DNA of 64,000 bases, taken from NCBI RefSeq assembly GCF_000620785.1, contig NZ_JIAI01000017.1, positions 1 to 64,000 of the forward strand, given 5' to 3'. Both the position numbers and the translations under genes were made by a program. Below, piece by piece: positions 34,384 to 42,549 of the stretch. A model generated the notes under the pieces. That model saw nothing but the letters and a program-made list of their open reading frames with translations, had not been told where the DNA came from and made no database searches. This DNA comes from Actinospineispora acaciae DSM 45401 (GTDB taxonomy: Bacteria; Actinomycetota; Actinomycetes; Mycobacteriales; Pseudonocardiaceae). Position 1 is the first letter of the stretch. Each line of letters starts with the position of its first letter.

Positions 34384-35649
34384 ATGCGTCTTCCACTCAC
34401 GGCGGCTCAGCTGCTCGTGTGGCACCAGCAGCAGCTCGACCTCACCAATCCGATCAACAACGTCGGTGAGTACGTCGAGTTGCGCGGTCCGCTCGAACTC
34501 GACCTGCTCGTCTCGGCGGTCGACCGAGGTGTTGCCGACACCGACACGATGAACGTCCGGTTCGTCGAGGAGGGCGACCAGGTGTGGCAGGTCGTCGAGG
34601 CAGCATCGGAGAACACGCCGCCGGTCGTCGACCTCCGTTGCGCCGACGACCCGATGGGACGGGCGCGGCAATGGATGCGCGAACGGCTCGACAGGCCGTT
34701 CGACCTGACCGCCGGTCCGACGAGTTGCATGGCCGTGCTGATGCTCGCGGCCGATCACCACCTGCTTTTCCTCGCCGCTCACCACATCGCATTGGACGGC
34801 TGCTCCGGTTCGTTGCTGATACGGCGGATCTGCGAGATCTACAACGAACTGCTCGTCGGAAAACCGGTGTCCGAACGGCCTTACCAGGGTCTGGACGCGG
34901 TCATCGCGGAGGAGCGGCGCTACCACGGGTCCGCGCGGTACACCGCCGATCGCGAGTACTGGCTGAAAGCGTTGGCCGACGGGCCGCTCGAGGTTCCGGT
35001 GACGGGGCGGTGCGCGCCCGTCTCGCACCATTCCTTGAGCGAGGCCGGGTCGCTGCCGGCGGACAAGGCGAACGCACTCCGGGCGCTGGCAGGGGAGGCA
35101 CGAGTCACCGTGTCGACCGTGATGATGGCGGCGGCGGGGCTTTACGTGCACCGGGTCGCCGGCGTGCGTGACGTGCTATTGAGCGTCCCCGTCACCGGCA
35201 GAAAAGGGTCGCGGGCACGGAATGTTCCGTCGATGGTGATGAACTGCCTGCCGCTGCGGCTGAGAATCGAGCCGCACATGCCAACGCGCGAACTGCTGCG
35301 GCAGACGTTCCACCAGGCACGCGATCTCCTTCGGCACGAGCGCTACCAGGACTTCGCGCGGGATCTGGACCTGGGCGATGCGGCATACCAGCAGTGCGGG
35401 CTCGAAATCAACTACATGGCGTTCGACTACGACATGCGGTTCGGCGACGCGGACACCGTGGTGCACACGCTGTCCACCGGATACGTCGACGACCTCGCGA
35501 TCTCCGTCTACGACAGGCAACGTGACGGCTCGCTGCGGATTCTCATGAACGCGAATCCCGCGCTGTACCAACAGGAAGACCTGCGCGAGCACCTAAGGCA
35601 GTTCCTGCGGCTCGTGGAATCGTTGGAAACGCCGGTGCTTCTCGACTGA
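34384..35649 (+). CDS. Free-standing NRPS-type condensation domain protein
   Basis: The 421-residue protein is a single condensation-superfamily domain. Its start, LPLTAAQLLVWHQQQLDLTNPINNV, matches the C1 core motif. HHIALDG (133-139) is the catalytic HHxxxDG, and LLSVPVTGRKG and NVPSMVMNCLPLRL match the later core motifs. There are no adenylation, carrier or thioesterase domains and none are encoded nearby. Stand-alone members such as VibH (about 440 residues) acylate soluble amines, VibH using norspermidine. It diverges from the polyamine operon across 165 bases, which suggests a polyamine acceptor. It also has slightly lower GC and codon bias unlike its neighbours. Confidence 0.85.
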   Translation: MRLPLTAAQLLVWHQQQLDLTNPINNVGEYVELRGPLELDLLVSAVDRGVADTDTMNVRFVEEGDQVWQVVEAASENTPPVVDLRCADDPMGRARQWMRERLDRPFDLTAGPTSCMAVLMLAADHHLLFLAAHHIALDGCSGSLLIRRICEIYNELLVGKPVSERPYQGLDAVIAEERRYHGSARYTADREYWLKALADGPLEVPVTGRCAPVSHHSLSEAGSLPADKANALRALAGEARVTVSTVMMAAAGLYVHRVAGVRDVLLSVPVTGRKGSRARNVPSMVMNCLPLRLRIEPHMPTRELLRQTFHQARDLLRHERYQDFARDLDLGDAAYQQCGLEINYMAFDYDMRFGDADTVVHTLSTGYVDDLAISVYDRQRDGSLRILMNANPALYQQEDLREHLRQFLRLVESLETPVLLD

Positions 35650-35657
35650 AAGCCTGC

Positions 35658-36797
35658 CTAACTTTCGGACAGCAGCTCGTCCGGGTCGCAGTAGCGCGCC
35701 AGCCGCCCCGGGTCGAGGTCGACGCCCAGCCCTGGCCGGTCCGGGATGGGGAGCATGCCGTCGGCGTCCAGCGTCCAGCGCTCGGTGGTGATGTCGTCGA
35801 TGTAGGGCGAGCCGGCCAGGTACTCGACCAGGTCGGTGTCCGGGAGCGCGGACGCGAGCTGCAGGTCGGAGGCCAGGCCGAGCGCGGTGTTCCAGCCGTG
35901 CGGGATGAGGCGAACCCCGTGGTCGTGCGCGGACCAGCCGATGCGCCGCTGCTCGCTCAGCCCGCCGACCTTGGTCACGTCCGGCTGCACCACGTCGAAC
36001 GCGCCGGCCTCGATCCACGGGAAGAAGCTCTGCCGCCGGGTGAGGACCTCGCCGCCGGCGATCGGCACCGGCGCCGCCCGCCGCAGCGCCACGAAGTCGT
36101 CCAGCGCGTCCGGCCGCAGCGGCTCCTCGAACCAGGCGACGCCGTAGCGGCCGAGCATCTCCGCCGTGCGCAGCGCCCACTTGTACCCGTTGCGCCAGCC
36201 GCCGTCACTCGCGCCCGCGTCCACCATCAGCAGCGCGTCCGGGCCGACCGCCTCCCGCGCCGCCGCGACCACCCGCTCGTCCAGCGCGTCGCTGACCCGC
36301 CCGAAGCTGCCCCAGCCGATCTTGAACGCGGTCCAGTCCCGGCCGGCCAGCCCGCGCAGCGTGTCCGCCAGCTGCTCCGGCGGCGTGATCAGCAGCGAGG
36401 CGTACGGCCGCACCCGGTCCCGGTACCGCCCGCCGAGCAGCCGTCCGACCGGCTGGCCGGTGGCCTTGCCCAGGATGTCCCACAGCGCCATGTCGATGCC
36501 GCTGATGGTGTGCGTGACCGAGCCGCCGCGCCCCAACCAGAACGTCGTGCCGTGCAGCCGTTCCGACACCCGCTCCGGCTCCAGCGCGTTCTGGCCGATC
36601 AGCACCGGGCGCAGCACGTCCAGCGCCGCCCGCACCAGTGCCTCGCTGGTGAACACGCTGCCGAACCCGACGACGCCGGCGTCGGTGTGCACGGCGACCA
36701 GCGTGTGCACCACGTCGTCGGGCGCCAGCTCGTCGGACCAGCCGCCCTCCGGCGTGGCGCCTCGCAGGCCGCTGGCTCGTACCGCACGAATCTTCAC
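35658..36797 (-). CDS. Mandelate racemase/muconate-lactonizing enzyme family protein
   Basis: The 379-residue enolase-superfamily protein has metal ligands in MVDAGASDGG, WFEEPLRP and IAGGEVLTRR. It also has the mandelate-racemase-type Asp/His dyad (VVQPDVTKVGG and RLIPHGWN). The first Lys is present in FKIGWGSFG, but the second Lys of the usual KxK is Trp, so chemistry may be dehydration on one face. It ends the catabolic operon, overlapping the D-aminoacylase stop, and starts with GTG behind GGGAGGA. The substrate is unknown; a sugar acid is typical. Confidence 0.9.
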   Translation of the reverse strand: MKIRAVRASGLRGATPEGGWSDELAPDDVVHTLVAVHTDAGVVGFGSVFTSEALVRAALDVLRPVLIGQNALEPERVSERLHGTTFWLGRGGSVTHTISGIDMALWDILGKATGQPVGRLLGGRYRDRVRPYASLLITPPEQLADTLRGLAGRDWTAFKIGWGSFGRVSDALDERVVAAAREAVGPDALLMVDAGASDGGWRNGYKWALRTAEMLGRYGVAWFEEPLRPDALDDFVALRRAAPVPIAGGEVLTRRQSFFPWIEAGAFDVVQPDVTKVGGLSEQRRIGWSAHDHGVRLIPHGWNTALGLASDLQLASALPDTDLVEYLAGSPYIDDITTERWTLDADGMLPIPDRPGLGVDLDPGRLARYCDPDELLSES

Positions 36798-38410
36798 TCT
36801 GTCCTCCCGGGCCTCAGGTGGCGCCCGGCGCGGGCACCCGTGTGCTCGCCCCGGTCCACCACCGGTTGTCCGTTCACCACGACATGGGGCACGCCGGCCG
36901 GGTAGTCCTCCGGCACCGCGAACGTGTCCAGGGCGGCCAGCGCGGCGGTGTCCAGCACCGCGAGGTCGGCGAACGCACCCTCGGCGAGCACGCCGCGCCC
37001 GGCCAGCCCGAAGTGCTCCGCGACCATGCCCGTCATCTTGTACACCGCGTCGGCCAGGGTCAGGGTCCGCCGGCGCAGCACGTGGTGCGCCAGGTAGTGC
37101 AGGTGGCCCCGGAAGAACAGCGGGTGGCGGGTGCGGGCGGCCAGCGGGCCGTCCAGCCGGCTGGTGTAGCCGTCCACGCCCAGGCAGAACAGCGGGTGCG
37201 CGATGGCCGCCGCCACGTGGTCGTCGTCGAACAGCCGGCCCATGAGCTGCACGCCGAACATGTTCGGCCCGGCCGCGCGCAGTATGTCGAAATAGCAGTC
37301 CCACTCGTCGCGGCCGAGCCGCCGCGCGATCTCGGGGAACGACAGGCCCTCCAGCTCGGGCGTTGCCGGGCTGGTGGCCAGCGTGACCCGGTGCCACTCG
37401 CCACGGTGGATGAAGCGCCAGTAGCGGTCGCAGTCGGCCCGCAGCGCCGTGCGGACCTGTCGGTCGGCGAGCAGCTCGGCGGCGTGTGCCGGGCCGTCGG
37501 CCAGCAGCCAGGCGGGCAGGATGCCGGTCGCCATGCCGAGGCCGTCGGGGTACGGGGTCATGTCGGCCAGCACGTCGAGCCCTTGGGAGCGTTCGCTGTG
37601 CAGCCGCTCGACGGCGTCGTCCCAGGCCCCGGGCGCGGCGCCGGTGTTGGAGCGGACGTTGAGGTGGGACAGCTGGGCGGTCAGGCCGTGCCCGCGGGCG
37701 ATCCGGAAGAACTCGTCGACGGACTCGCCGAGCCGGGCGTCGCGGTTGCGGATGTGGCTGGCGTAGCGCGCGCCGCGCCGGCCCAGCACCGAGGCGAGGT
37801 CGAGCAGCTCGTCGGTGCCGGCCTCGCGCCCGGAGCCGTACTCCAGGCCGGTCGACATGCCGGCGGCGCCGGCGTCCAGCGCCTCGTCCAGCAGCCGGCG
37901 CATGGCCTCGGCCTGACCGGCGGTGACGGTGTCGCCGCGGACGCCGGCCGCGTTGCGCAGCGCGGTGTGCCCGACGAACCAGTACAGGTTCTGCGCGGTG
38001 CCTTGACCGCCGTGCACGTGGTCGAGGTAGTCACCGAACGAGCGCCAGCCGACCTCGCCGTCGTAGCCGAACGCCCGCAGTGCGGCTCGCGCCTCGGCCA
38101 CGCCGTGATCGTCGCCGGCGAGCGGGGCGTAGGTGACCCCGCAGTTCCCGACCACCTCGGTGGTGACGCCCTGACGGATCGTGCTCTGTGCCTTCCGGTT
38201 GCCCAGAATGGACCAGTCACTGTGGCTGTGCGGATCGATGAACCCCGGTGTCACCGTCAAACCGGACGCATCGATCCGTCTCGCCGCCTCGTGCTGTGCA
38301 TTCGGGCGGATCAGCGCGATCCGGTCTGCTGCGACGCCGACGTCGGCGTGGAAGGGCTCGCGGCCGGTGCCGTCGACCACCGTGCCGTTCGTGATGAGCA
38401 GGTCAAGCAT
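36794..38410 (-). CDS. N-acyl-D-amino-acid deacylase (D-aminoacylase family)
   Basis: The 538-residue amidohydrolase has VTPGFIDPHSHSDWS (metal His pair), EVVGNCGVTYAPL with the bridging Cys typical of D-aminoacylases, YASHIRNRDARLGES, LSHLNVRS and LGVDGYTSRL. It would release D-amino acids from N-acyl forms in the cytoplasm. It sits between the transporter and the enolase-family gene and overlaps the latter by four bases, implying one pathway. Confidence 0.92.
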   Translation of the reverse strand: MLDLLITNGTVVDGTGREPFHADVGVAADRIALIRPNAQHEAARRIDASGLTVTPGFIDPHSHSDWSILGNRKAQSTIRQGVTTEVVGNCGVTYAPLAGDDHGVAEARAALRAFGYDGEVGWRSFGDYLDHVHGGQGTAQNLYWFVGHTALRNAAGVRGDTVTAGQAEAMRRLLDEALDAGAAGMSTGLEYGSGREAGTDELLDLASVLGRRGARYASHIRNRDARLGESVDEFFRIARGHGLTAQLSHLNVRSNTGAAPGAWDDAVERLHSERSQGLDVLADMTPYPDGLGMATGILPAWLLADGPAHAAELLADRQVRTALRADCDRYWRFIHRGEWHRVTLATSPATPELEGLSFPEIARRLGRDEWDCYFDILRAAGPNMFGVQLMGRLFDDDHVAAAIAHPLFCLGVDGYTSRLDGPLAARTRHPLFFRGHLHYLAHHVLRRRTLTLADAVYKMTGMVAEHFGLAGRGVLAEGAFADLAVLDTAALAALDTFAVPEDYPAGVPHVVVNGQPVVDRGEHTGARAGRHLRPGRTE

Positions 38411-38416
38411 CCGGTG

Positions 38417-39673
38417 TCACCTCAGCTCCTCGGCGTGCCGGTCGCGGGTGACCAGCAGCAGCGCCAGCGAGACCAGCGCGCCGAACGTCAGGTAGTACGC
38501 CGGCGCGACGGCGGTGCCGATCCTGGTCGCCAGGAAGGTGTTCACGAACGGCGCGGTGCCGCCGAACAGCGCGATGCTCAGGTTGTACGCGCTGGAGAAC
38601 GCCGAGCTGCGCACCCTGGTCGGGAACAGCTCGGTGTACATCGCGGCGGACGGGCCCGAGACCGTCGCGTACAGCGCGACGAACAGCACCTGGCCGAGGA
38701 GTACGCCGACGAAGCCCGAGGTGGTGACCAGCAGGAAGATCGGGATGGTGGCGACGACGAAGACCGCGACCGCGCCGACCATCAGCGGCTTGCGCCCGAA
38801 CCGGTCCGACGCGGCCCCGGCCAGCACGATCAGCGGGACCTCGATCGCCAGCGCGATGACGTTCGTGGTGAGCGCGTCGGCCAGCGGCAGCCCGGTGACC
38901 CCGGACAGGAACGCCGGGAAGCTGGTGGCCGTGTACCCGTAGAGGGTCAGGCCGAACACGATGCCGAACAGCAGCAGCCAGTTCCGCCGGGTGTCGGTGT
39001 TCGTCGGATCGTCGTCAGGTTCGTGGGCCGGTTCGTGCGCCGCGCGCAGCCGCAGGAACGCCGGCGACTCGTCCAGCCGTAGGCGCACGAACAGCCCGAT
39101 CGCGGCCACCACGCCGCCGGCGAAGAACGGGATCCGCCAGGCCCAGGCATCCACCACGGCGTCGGGGACCACGTGCACGATCAGCGCCGCGACGCCCGTG
39201 CCGAGCAGGAACCCGGCCACGGTGGCCGCCTGCAGGATGCCGCCGAACAGGCCACGGCGGCCGGTCCGCGCGTGCTCGAGCAGGAACGTGGCACCGCCCG
39301 TCCACTCCGCTCCTACCGCGAGCCCTTGTGCCATTCGGAGTGCGACCAGCAGCGCGGGCGCCAGCATGCCGACACTGGCGTAGGTCGGCAGCAGCCCGAT
39401 GAGCAGGCTCGCCGCCCCGACGACGACCATCGTGATGGCGAGCATGCCTCTGCGGCCGGCCCGGTCGCCGAGCCGGCCGAACACGATCGCGCCCAGCGGC
39501 CGGCACACGAACCCGACCGCGTAGGTGGCCAGCGCGATCAGCAGCGACGTGGTCGGCGTGCTCGCCGGGAAGAACAGCCGGCCGATCACCACCGCCAGCG
39601 CGGCGTAGATCGCGAAGTCGTACCACTCCAGCACCGTGCCGAGCACCGCCGCCACCACAACCTTGGCGGGCAC
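38417..39673 (-). CDS. MFS transporter, metabolite:H+ symporter (MHS) family
   Basis: The protein has twelve membrane segments. The MHS start reads AAVLGTVLEWYDFAIYAALA and is followed by RPLGAIVFGRLGDRAGRRGML and AQGLAVGAEWTGGATFLLEHA. This family imports organic acids and similar solutes. I use GTG 39673, giving 418 residues. An upstream start at 39814 is open, but it would add 47 residues encoded by repeated intergenic DNA (two copies of an RDPH..DHA motif). It is first in the operon with the D-aminoacylase and enolase-family genes. Confidence 0.85.
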   Translation of the reverse strand: MPAKVVVAAVLGTVLEWYDFAIYAALAVVIGRLFFPASTPTTSLLIALATYAVGFVCRPLGAIVFGRLGDRAGRRGMLAITMVVVGAASLLIGLLPTYASVGMLAPALLVALRMAQGLAVGAEWTGGATFLLEHARTGRRGLFGGILQAATVAGFLLGTGVAALIVHVVPDAVVDAWAWRIPFFAGGVVAAIGLFVRLRLDESPAFLRLRAAHEPAHEPDDDPTNTDTRRNWLLLFGIVFGLTLYGYTATSFPAFLSGVTGLPLADALTTNVIALAIEVPLIVLAGAASDRFGRKPLMVGAVAVFVVATIPIFLLVTTSGFVGVLLGQVLFVALYATVSGPSAAMYTELFPTRVRSSAFSSAYNLSIALFGGTAPFVNTFLATRIGTAVAPAYYLTFGALVSLALLLVTRDRHAEELR

Positions 39674-39688
39674 TCCGGTCGCTGGCGC

Positions 39689-39835
39689 GGCGCTTTCTGC
39701 GTGGTCGCGTGGATCTCGGTGCGGGTCGCGCTGTGTTGTCGCCTCACTCGCCGGCGAGGCTTGATGGGCGCTCTGCGCGTGGTCGCCCTGTTGACGGTGC
39801 GGGTCGCGCCGCATTGCGCCCTCCCCGGTTTTCGC
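39689..39835. repeat. Two-unit imperfect direct repeat before the MHS transporter
   Basis: Two units about 76 bp apart share the core CGGTGCGGGTCGCGC (39716-39730 and 39795-39809). Each is preceded by a related GCGCT..CTGCG..TGGTCGC stretch. No protein family is recognisable on either strand. The duplication looks like intergenic repeat DNA that happens to be open upstream of the transporter start. Confidence 0.5.
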
Positions 39836-39843
39836 TCGCTCCT

Positions 39844-39894
39844 TGGTCGACCAGACCGTAGGCGAGTAGATGGCAGATGGTCAACCATCTGCCA
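39844..39894. promoter_or_regulatory. Twin GntR-type operators between MHS transporter and GntR genes
   Basis: TGGTCGACCA (39844-39853) and an exact 24-bp palindrome (39871-39894: TGGCAGATGGT, CA, ACCATCTGCCA) both contain the TGGT-N2-ACCA core typical of FadR-type GntR proteins. Their centres are 34 bp apart, about three helical turns. The GntR gene starts 60 bases downstream. Confidence 0.65.
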
Positions 39895-39954
39895 AGTGCG
39901 GCCCGGATGCGCTACTGTCGGCGCGCGGGGCAGAGGATCGGGAGGGCTCAGGGA

Positions 39955-40605
39955 GTGATCGCGTCGGCACCGGTGGGGGCGGTTCCCGAATCTCGGCGTG
40001 ACTGGCTGTTGCGGTGGCTGCGGGCGGCGATCGCCGGCGGTGAGCTCAAGCCCGGTGACCGCCTGGTCGAGCGGGACATCTCGGCGCGCTCCGGCGTGAG
40101 CCGGGGTCCGGTGCGTGAAGCGATCATGCTCCTGGAGCAGGAGGGCCTGGTCGTCACGCATCCGTACCGGGGCGCCGAGGTGGCCCGGGTGTCGCAGCGC
40201 GAGGTGCGCGAGGTGCTCGTCCCGATGCGGCTGATCATCGAGCGGTTCGCGTTCCGCGAGGTGGGCGCCGCGCCCGAGCGGGACCTGCTGGACCGGCTCG
40301 CCACCCTGGTCGCCCAGATGCGGACGGCGGCGGACGGCGCCCAGGCCGAGCGGCTCGCCGACCTGGACGTCGAGTTCCACGAGGCCGTGATCAAATCCGC
40401 TGGCCACCCGCAGACGCTGCAGATCTGGCGGACCATCCAGCCCAGGGTGCGCGCCTACTTCGTGCGCGACGCCCCCGCCCACGCCAGGCCGGACGAGATC
40501 CCCGAGCAGCACCAGGGGCTGCTGGACGTGCTCCGGTCCGCCGACCTGGCGGCCATCGACGCCGCCGTGGTGGCCCACATCGAGGCGTACCTCGACCCCA
40601 GCTAG
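39955..40605 (+). CDS. GntR family regulator, FCD type
   Basis: The 216-residue protein has a GntR winged helix (LLRWLRAAIAGGELKPGDRL, ISARSGVSRGPVREAIMLLEQEGLV, residues about 17-75). An all-helical FCD domain follows, with the metal ligand pattern Asp/His/His in DVEFHEAVIKSAGH and VVAHIEAYL. It diverges from the MHS-aminoacylase-enolase operon and very probably controls it through the twin operators. GTG 39955 has GGGAGG nine bases upstream. Confidence 0.9.
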   Translation: MIASAPVGAVPESRRDWLLRWLRAAIAGGELKPGDRLVERDISARSGVSRGPVREAIMLLEQEGLVVTHPYRGAEVARVSQREVREVLVPMRLIIERFAFREVGAAPERDLLDRLATLVAQMRTAADGAQAERLADLDVEFHEAVIKSAGHPQTLQIWRTIQPRVRAYFVRDAPAHARPDEIPEQHQGLLDVLRSADLAAIDAAVVAHIEAYLDPS

Positions 40606-40681
40606 CCGCTCGGCGTGTGCTGGCGACATTGGCTCGCTCGCAAGCTCGCTCACCTGAGGTCGGTCGCTGCGCTCCCTCTCT

Positions 40682-40723
40682 GACGCCCGACTCGGTGTGC
40701 CAGGACGCCCGACTCGCGGGCGG
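40682..40723 (-). repeat. 22-bp-period intergenic repeat, copy 2
   Basis: GACGCCCGACTCG occurs at 40682 and again 22 bases later at 40704, and the block ends CGCGGGCGG. Read on the minus strand it begins CCGCCCGCGAGTCGGG, as in the copy at 21844. It lies 11 bases past the stop of the DUF899 gene, in the same orientation relative to that gene. Confidence 0.75.
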
Positions 40724-40734
40724 AGGGGGCGCGC

Positions 40735-41478
40735 CTACGTGGCGTACCGGTCGTGGCGGCGGAGCCAGTGGCCGGCGGGGCCGTCGGCGCGGCCGGTGGG
40801 GCGCTCCCAGTCCTCCTGCCGGCCCAGCGCGGTGAGGTCCAGCCAGTTGTAGACGCCGAGCAGGGCGTCCGCGCCACGGGCGTACGTGGTGTAAGTGTGG
40901 AAGACCCGGTCGCCGTCGCGCAGGAACGCGCTCTGCCCGGGCACCTCCATCGACCAGTCGTCGCCCGCCGGCATGACGGCGGCGAGCCGCTCGGGGGCCA
41001 TGAAGTTGTACTCGACCGGGGCCACGGCGGGGGCCAGCGTGGTGTGGAAGTCGTAGTTGAAGTCGCTGCCGTGCGAGGAGTACCAGGGGAACGTCCAGCC
41101 CATCCGCTCGCGGTAGGCAAGCAGCTTGGGCAGCGGTGCGCGCGATACGGCGGCGAATGAGGTGTCCCGGGCGTGCAGGTGGGCCAGATGGGGCAGGCCG
41201 TCCATGTTCAGCGAGCACGACGGGCAGCCCTCGTCCCAGCTCGGGTCGAACATGAAGTGCATGACCAGCAGCTGCCGGCGGCCCTCGAACAGATCCAGCA
41301 GGCCGGCCCTGCCGTCCGGCCCTTCGAACACGTAGTCCTTGTCGACCTCGACCATGGGCAACCGGCGCCGCCGCGCGTTGACCTCGTCGCGGTGGCGGGT
41401 CAGGGCCTTCTCCTCGGCCAGCAGCTCCTCACGGGCGGCCAGCCACTCCTCGCGGGTGACCACGTCGGGCAGGTTCAT
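40735..41478 (-). CDS. DUF899 family thioredoxin-like protein
   Basis: The 247-residue protein matches DUF899: VVTREEWLAAREELLAEEKALTRHRDEV, then LLVMHFMFDPSWDEGCPSCS (a C-x2-C in a thioredoxin-like setting), FPWYSSHGSDFNYDF and VFHTYTTYARGADALLGVYNWLDLT. Its function is not established. In actinobacteria it is often next to sigma factor genes, as here, where the SigJ-type gene lies 62 bases upstream in the same direction. Confidence 0.9.
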   Translation of the reverse strand: MNLPDVVTREEWLAAREELLAEEKALTRHRDEVNARRRRLPMVEVDKDYVFEGPDGRAGLLDLFEGRRQLLVMHFMFDPSWDEGCPSCSLNMDGLPHLAHLHARDTSFAAVSRAPLPKLLAYRERMGWTFPWYSSHGSDFNYDFHTTLAPAVAPVEYNFMAPERLAAVMPAGDDWSMEVPGQSAFLRDGDRVFHTYTTYARGADALLGVYNWLDLTALGRQEDWERPTGRADGPAGHWLRRHDRYAT

Positions 41479-41540
41479 TCGTGCGCTCCTTGTCTCGGGG
41501 GACCGTGTCCTGAGGTGAAGAGTCGGCACGAGCGCCGAAC

Positions 41541-42521
41541 TCATCGCTCGGACGCATGAAGTTCCGGCAGCCCGTAGAAGCGGTGCAGCTCCGGGTCGAG
41601 GAACGCCGAGATCGCGCTGATCCGCCCGTCGCGCAGGCTGAGCACATTGATCCCGCCGAGCACGAACCGCCCGTCGGCCTGGCCCTGGTAGCAGGCGAAC
41701 GCCGGCTGCCCGTTCGCGCCGATGGGCACCAGCCGCCACGGGGTGGCGAACATGCTGGTGAACGCGAACGCGCCGATGTCCTCGCGGCCGGCGAACCAGG
41801 CCGGGAACGGCGGCATGGTGAATCGGGCGTCCTCGGTCAGCAGCGCCAGCAGGGCCGGCACGTCCCGCCGCTCGAAGGCCGCCACGAACGCCTCCACCAG
41901 CTCGCGGCGGCCGTCCGCGCCGAGGGCGGCCAGCTCGGCCTGCTGGCTGGTGGCCGGGACCCGCTCGTCGACGGCCTTGCGGGCCCGCTGCAGCGCGCTG
42001 TTCACCGACGCGGTGGTGGTGTCCAGGATGTCCGCGACCTCGGCGGCGGAGAACGCCAGCACCTCGCGCAGGATCAGGACCGCGCGCTGGGTGCCGGGCA
42101 GGTGCTGCAGTGCCGCCACGAATGCCAGCTCGACGCTCTCCCGCCGCTGGTAGCTGGCCTCCGGGTCGTCGTCCGGCCACGGCTCCAGCCAGACCGGCTC
42201 GGTCATGAACTCGCCGAGGTCGTCGGTGCCGCCCCGGGGCGGGCCGTGATCGGGCGAGACCATCCGGGGCGGCCGGCGGGCGATCATCCGCAGGCAGGCG
42301 TTCGTGGTCACCGTGTACAGCCACCCGCGCAGCGAGGCGCGGCCCTCGAACCCGGCCAGCCCGCGCCAGGCCCCGAGCAGCGCCTCCTGCAGTGCGTCCT
42401 CGGCGTCCTGCACCGAGCCGAGCATCCGGTAGCAGTGCGCGTACAGCTCGCGCCGGTGCGCCCCGACCAGCCGCTCGAACGCCGCCGAGTCGCCCCGGCG
42501 CGCCGCCTCCACGTCGTCCAT
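41541..42521 (-). CDS. ECF sigma factor with C-terminal SnoaL-like domain (SigJ/SigG type)
   Basis: Region 2 (RLVGAHRRELYAHCYRMLGSVQDAEDALQEALLGAWRGL) and region 4 (LQHLPGTQRAVLILREVLAFSAAEVADILDTTTASVNSALQRARKAV) are clear. A SnoaL/NTF2-like domain from about residue 205 follows (VEAFVAAFERRDVPALLALLTEDARFTMPP). Such C-terminal domains modulate sigma activity and replace an anti-sigma factor. I prefer ATG 42521 behind GGAGG; a GTG at 42548 is also open. DUF899 follows. Confidence 0.88.
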   Translation of the reverse strand: MDDVEAARRGDSAAFERLVGAHRRELYAHCYRMLGSVQDAEDALQEALLGAWRGLAGFEGRASLRGWLYTVTTNACLRMIARRPPRMVSPDHGPPRGGTDDLGEFMTEPVWLEPWPDDDPEASYQRRESVELAFVAALQHLPGTQRAVLILREVLAFSAAEVADILDTTTASVNSALQRARKAVDERVPATSQQAELAALGADGRRELVEAFVAAFERRDVPALLALLTEDARFTMPPFPAWFAGREDIGAFAFTSMFATPWRLVPIGANGQPAFACYQGQADGRFVLGGINVLSLRDGRISAISAFLDPELHRFYGLPELHASER

Positions 42522-42549
42522 CGCCCCATCCTCCGGCCGGCGCGTCACG

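Noticed and set aside
38417..39814. Using the far upstream start for the MHS transporter
   Set aside because: The extra residues come from duplicated intergenic-type DNA and are not typical of the family; GTG 39673 begins just before the first membrane helix.
40682..40723. 22-bp-period repeat as a CRISPR remnant
   Set aside because: Units are adjacent, few and without unique spacers; no cas genes are present.
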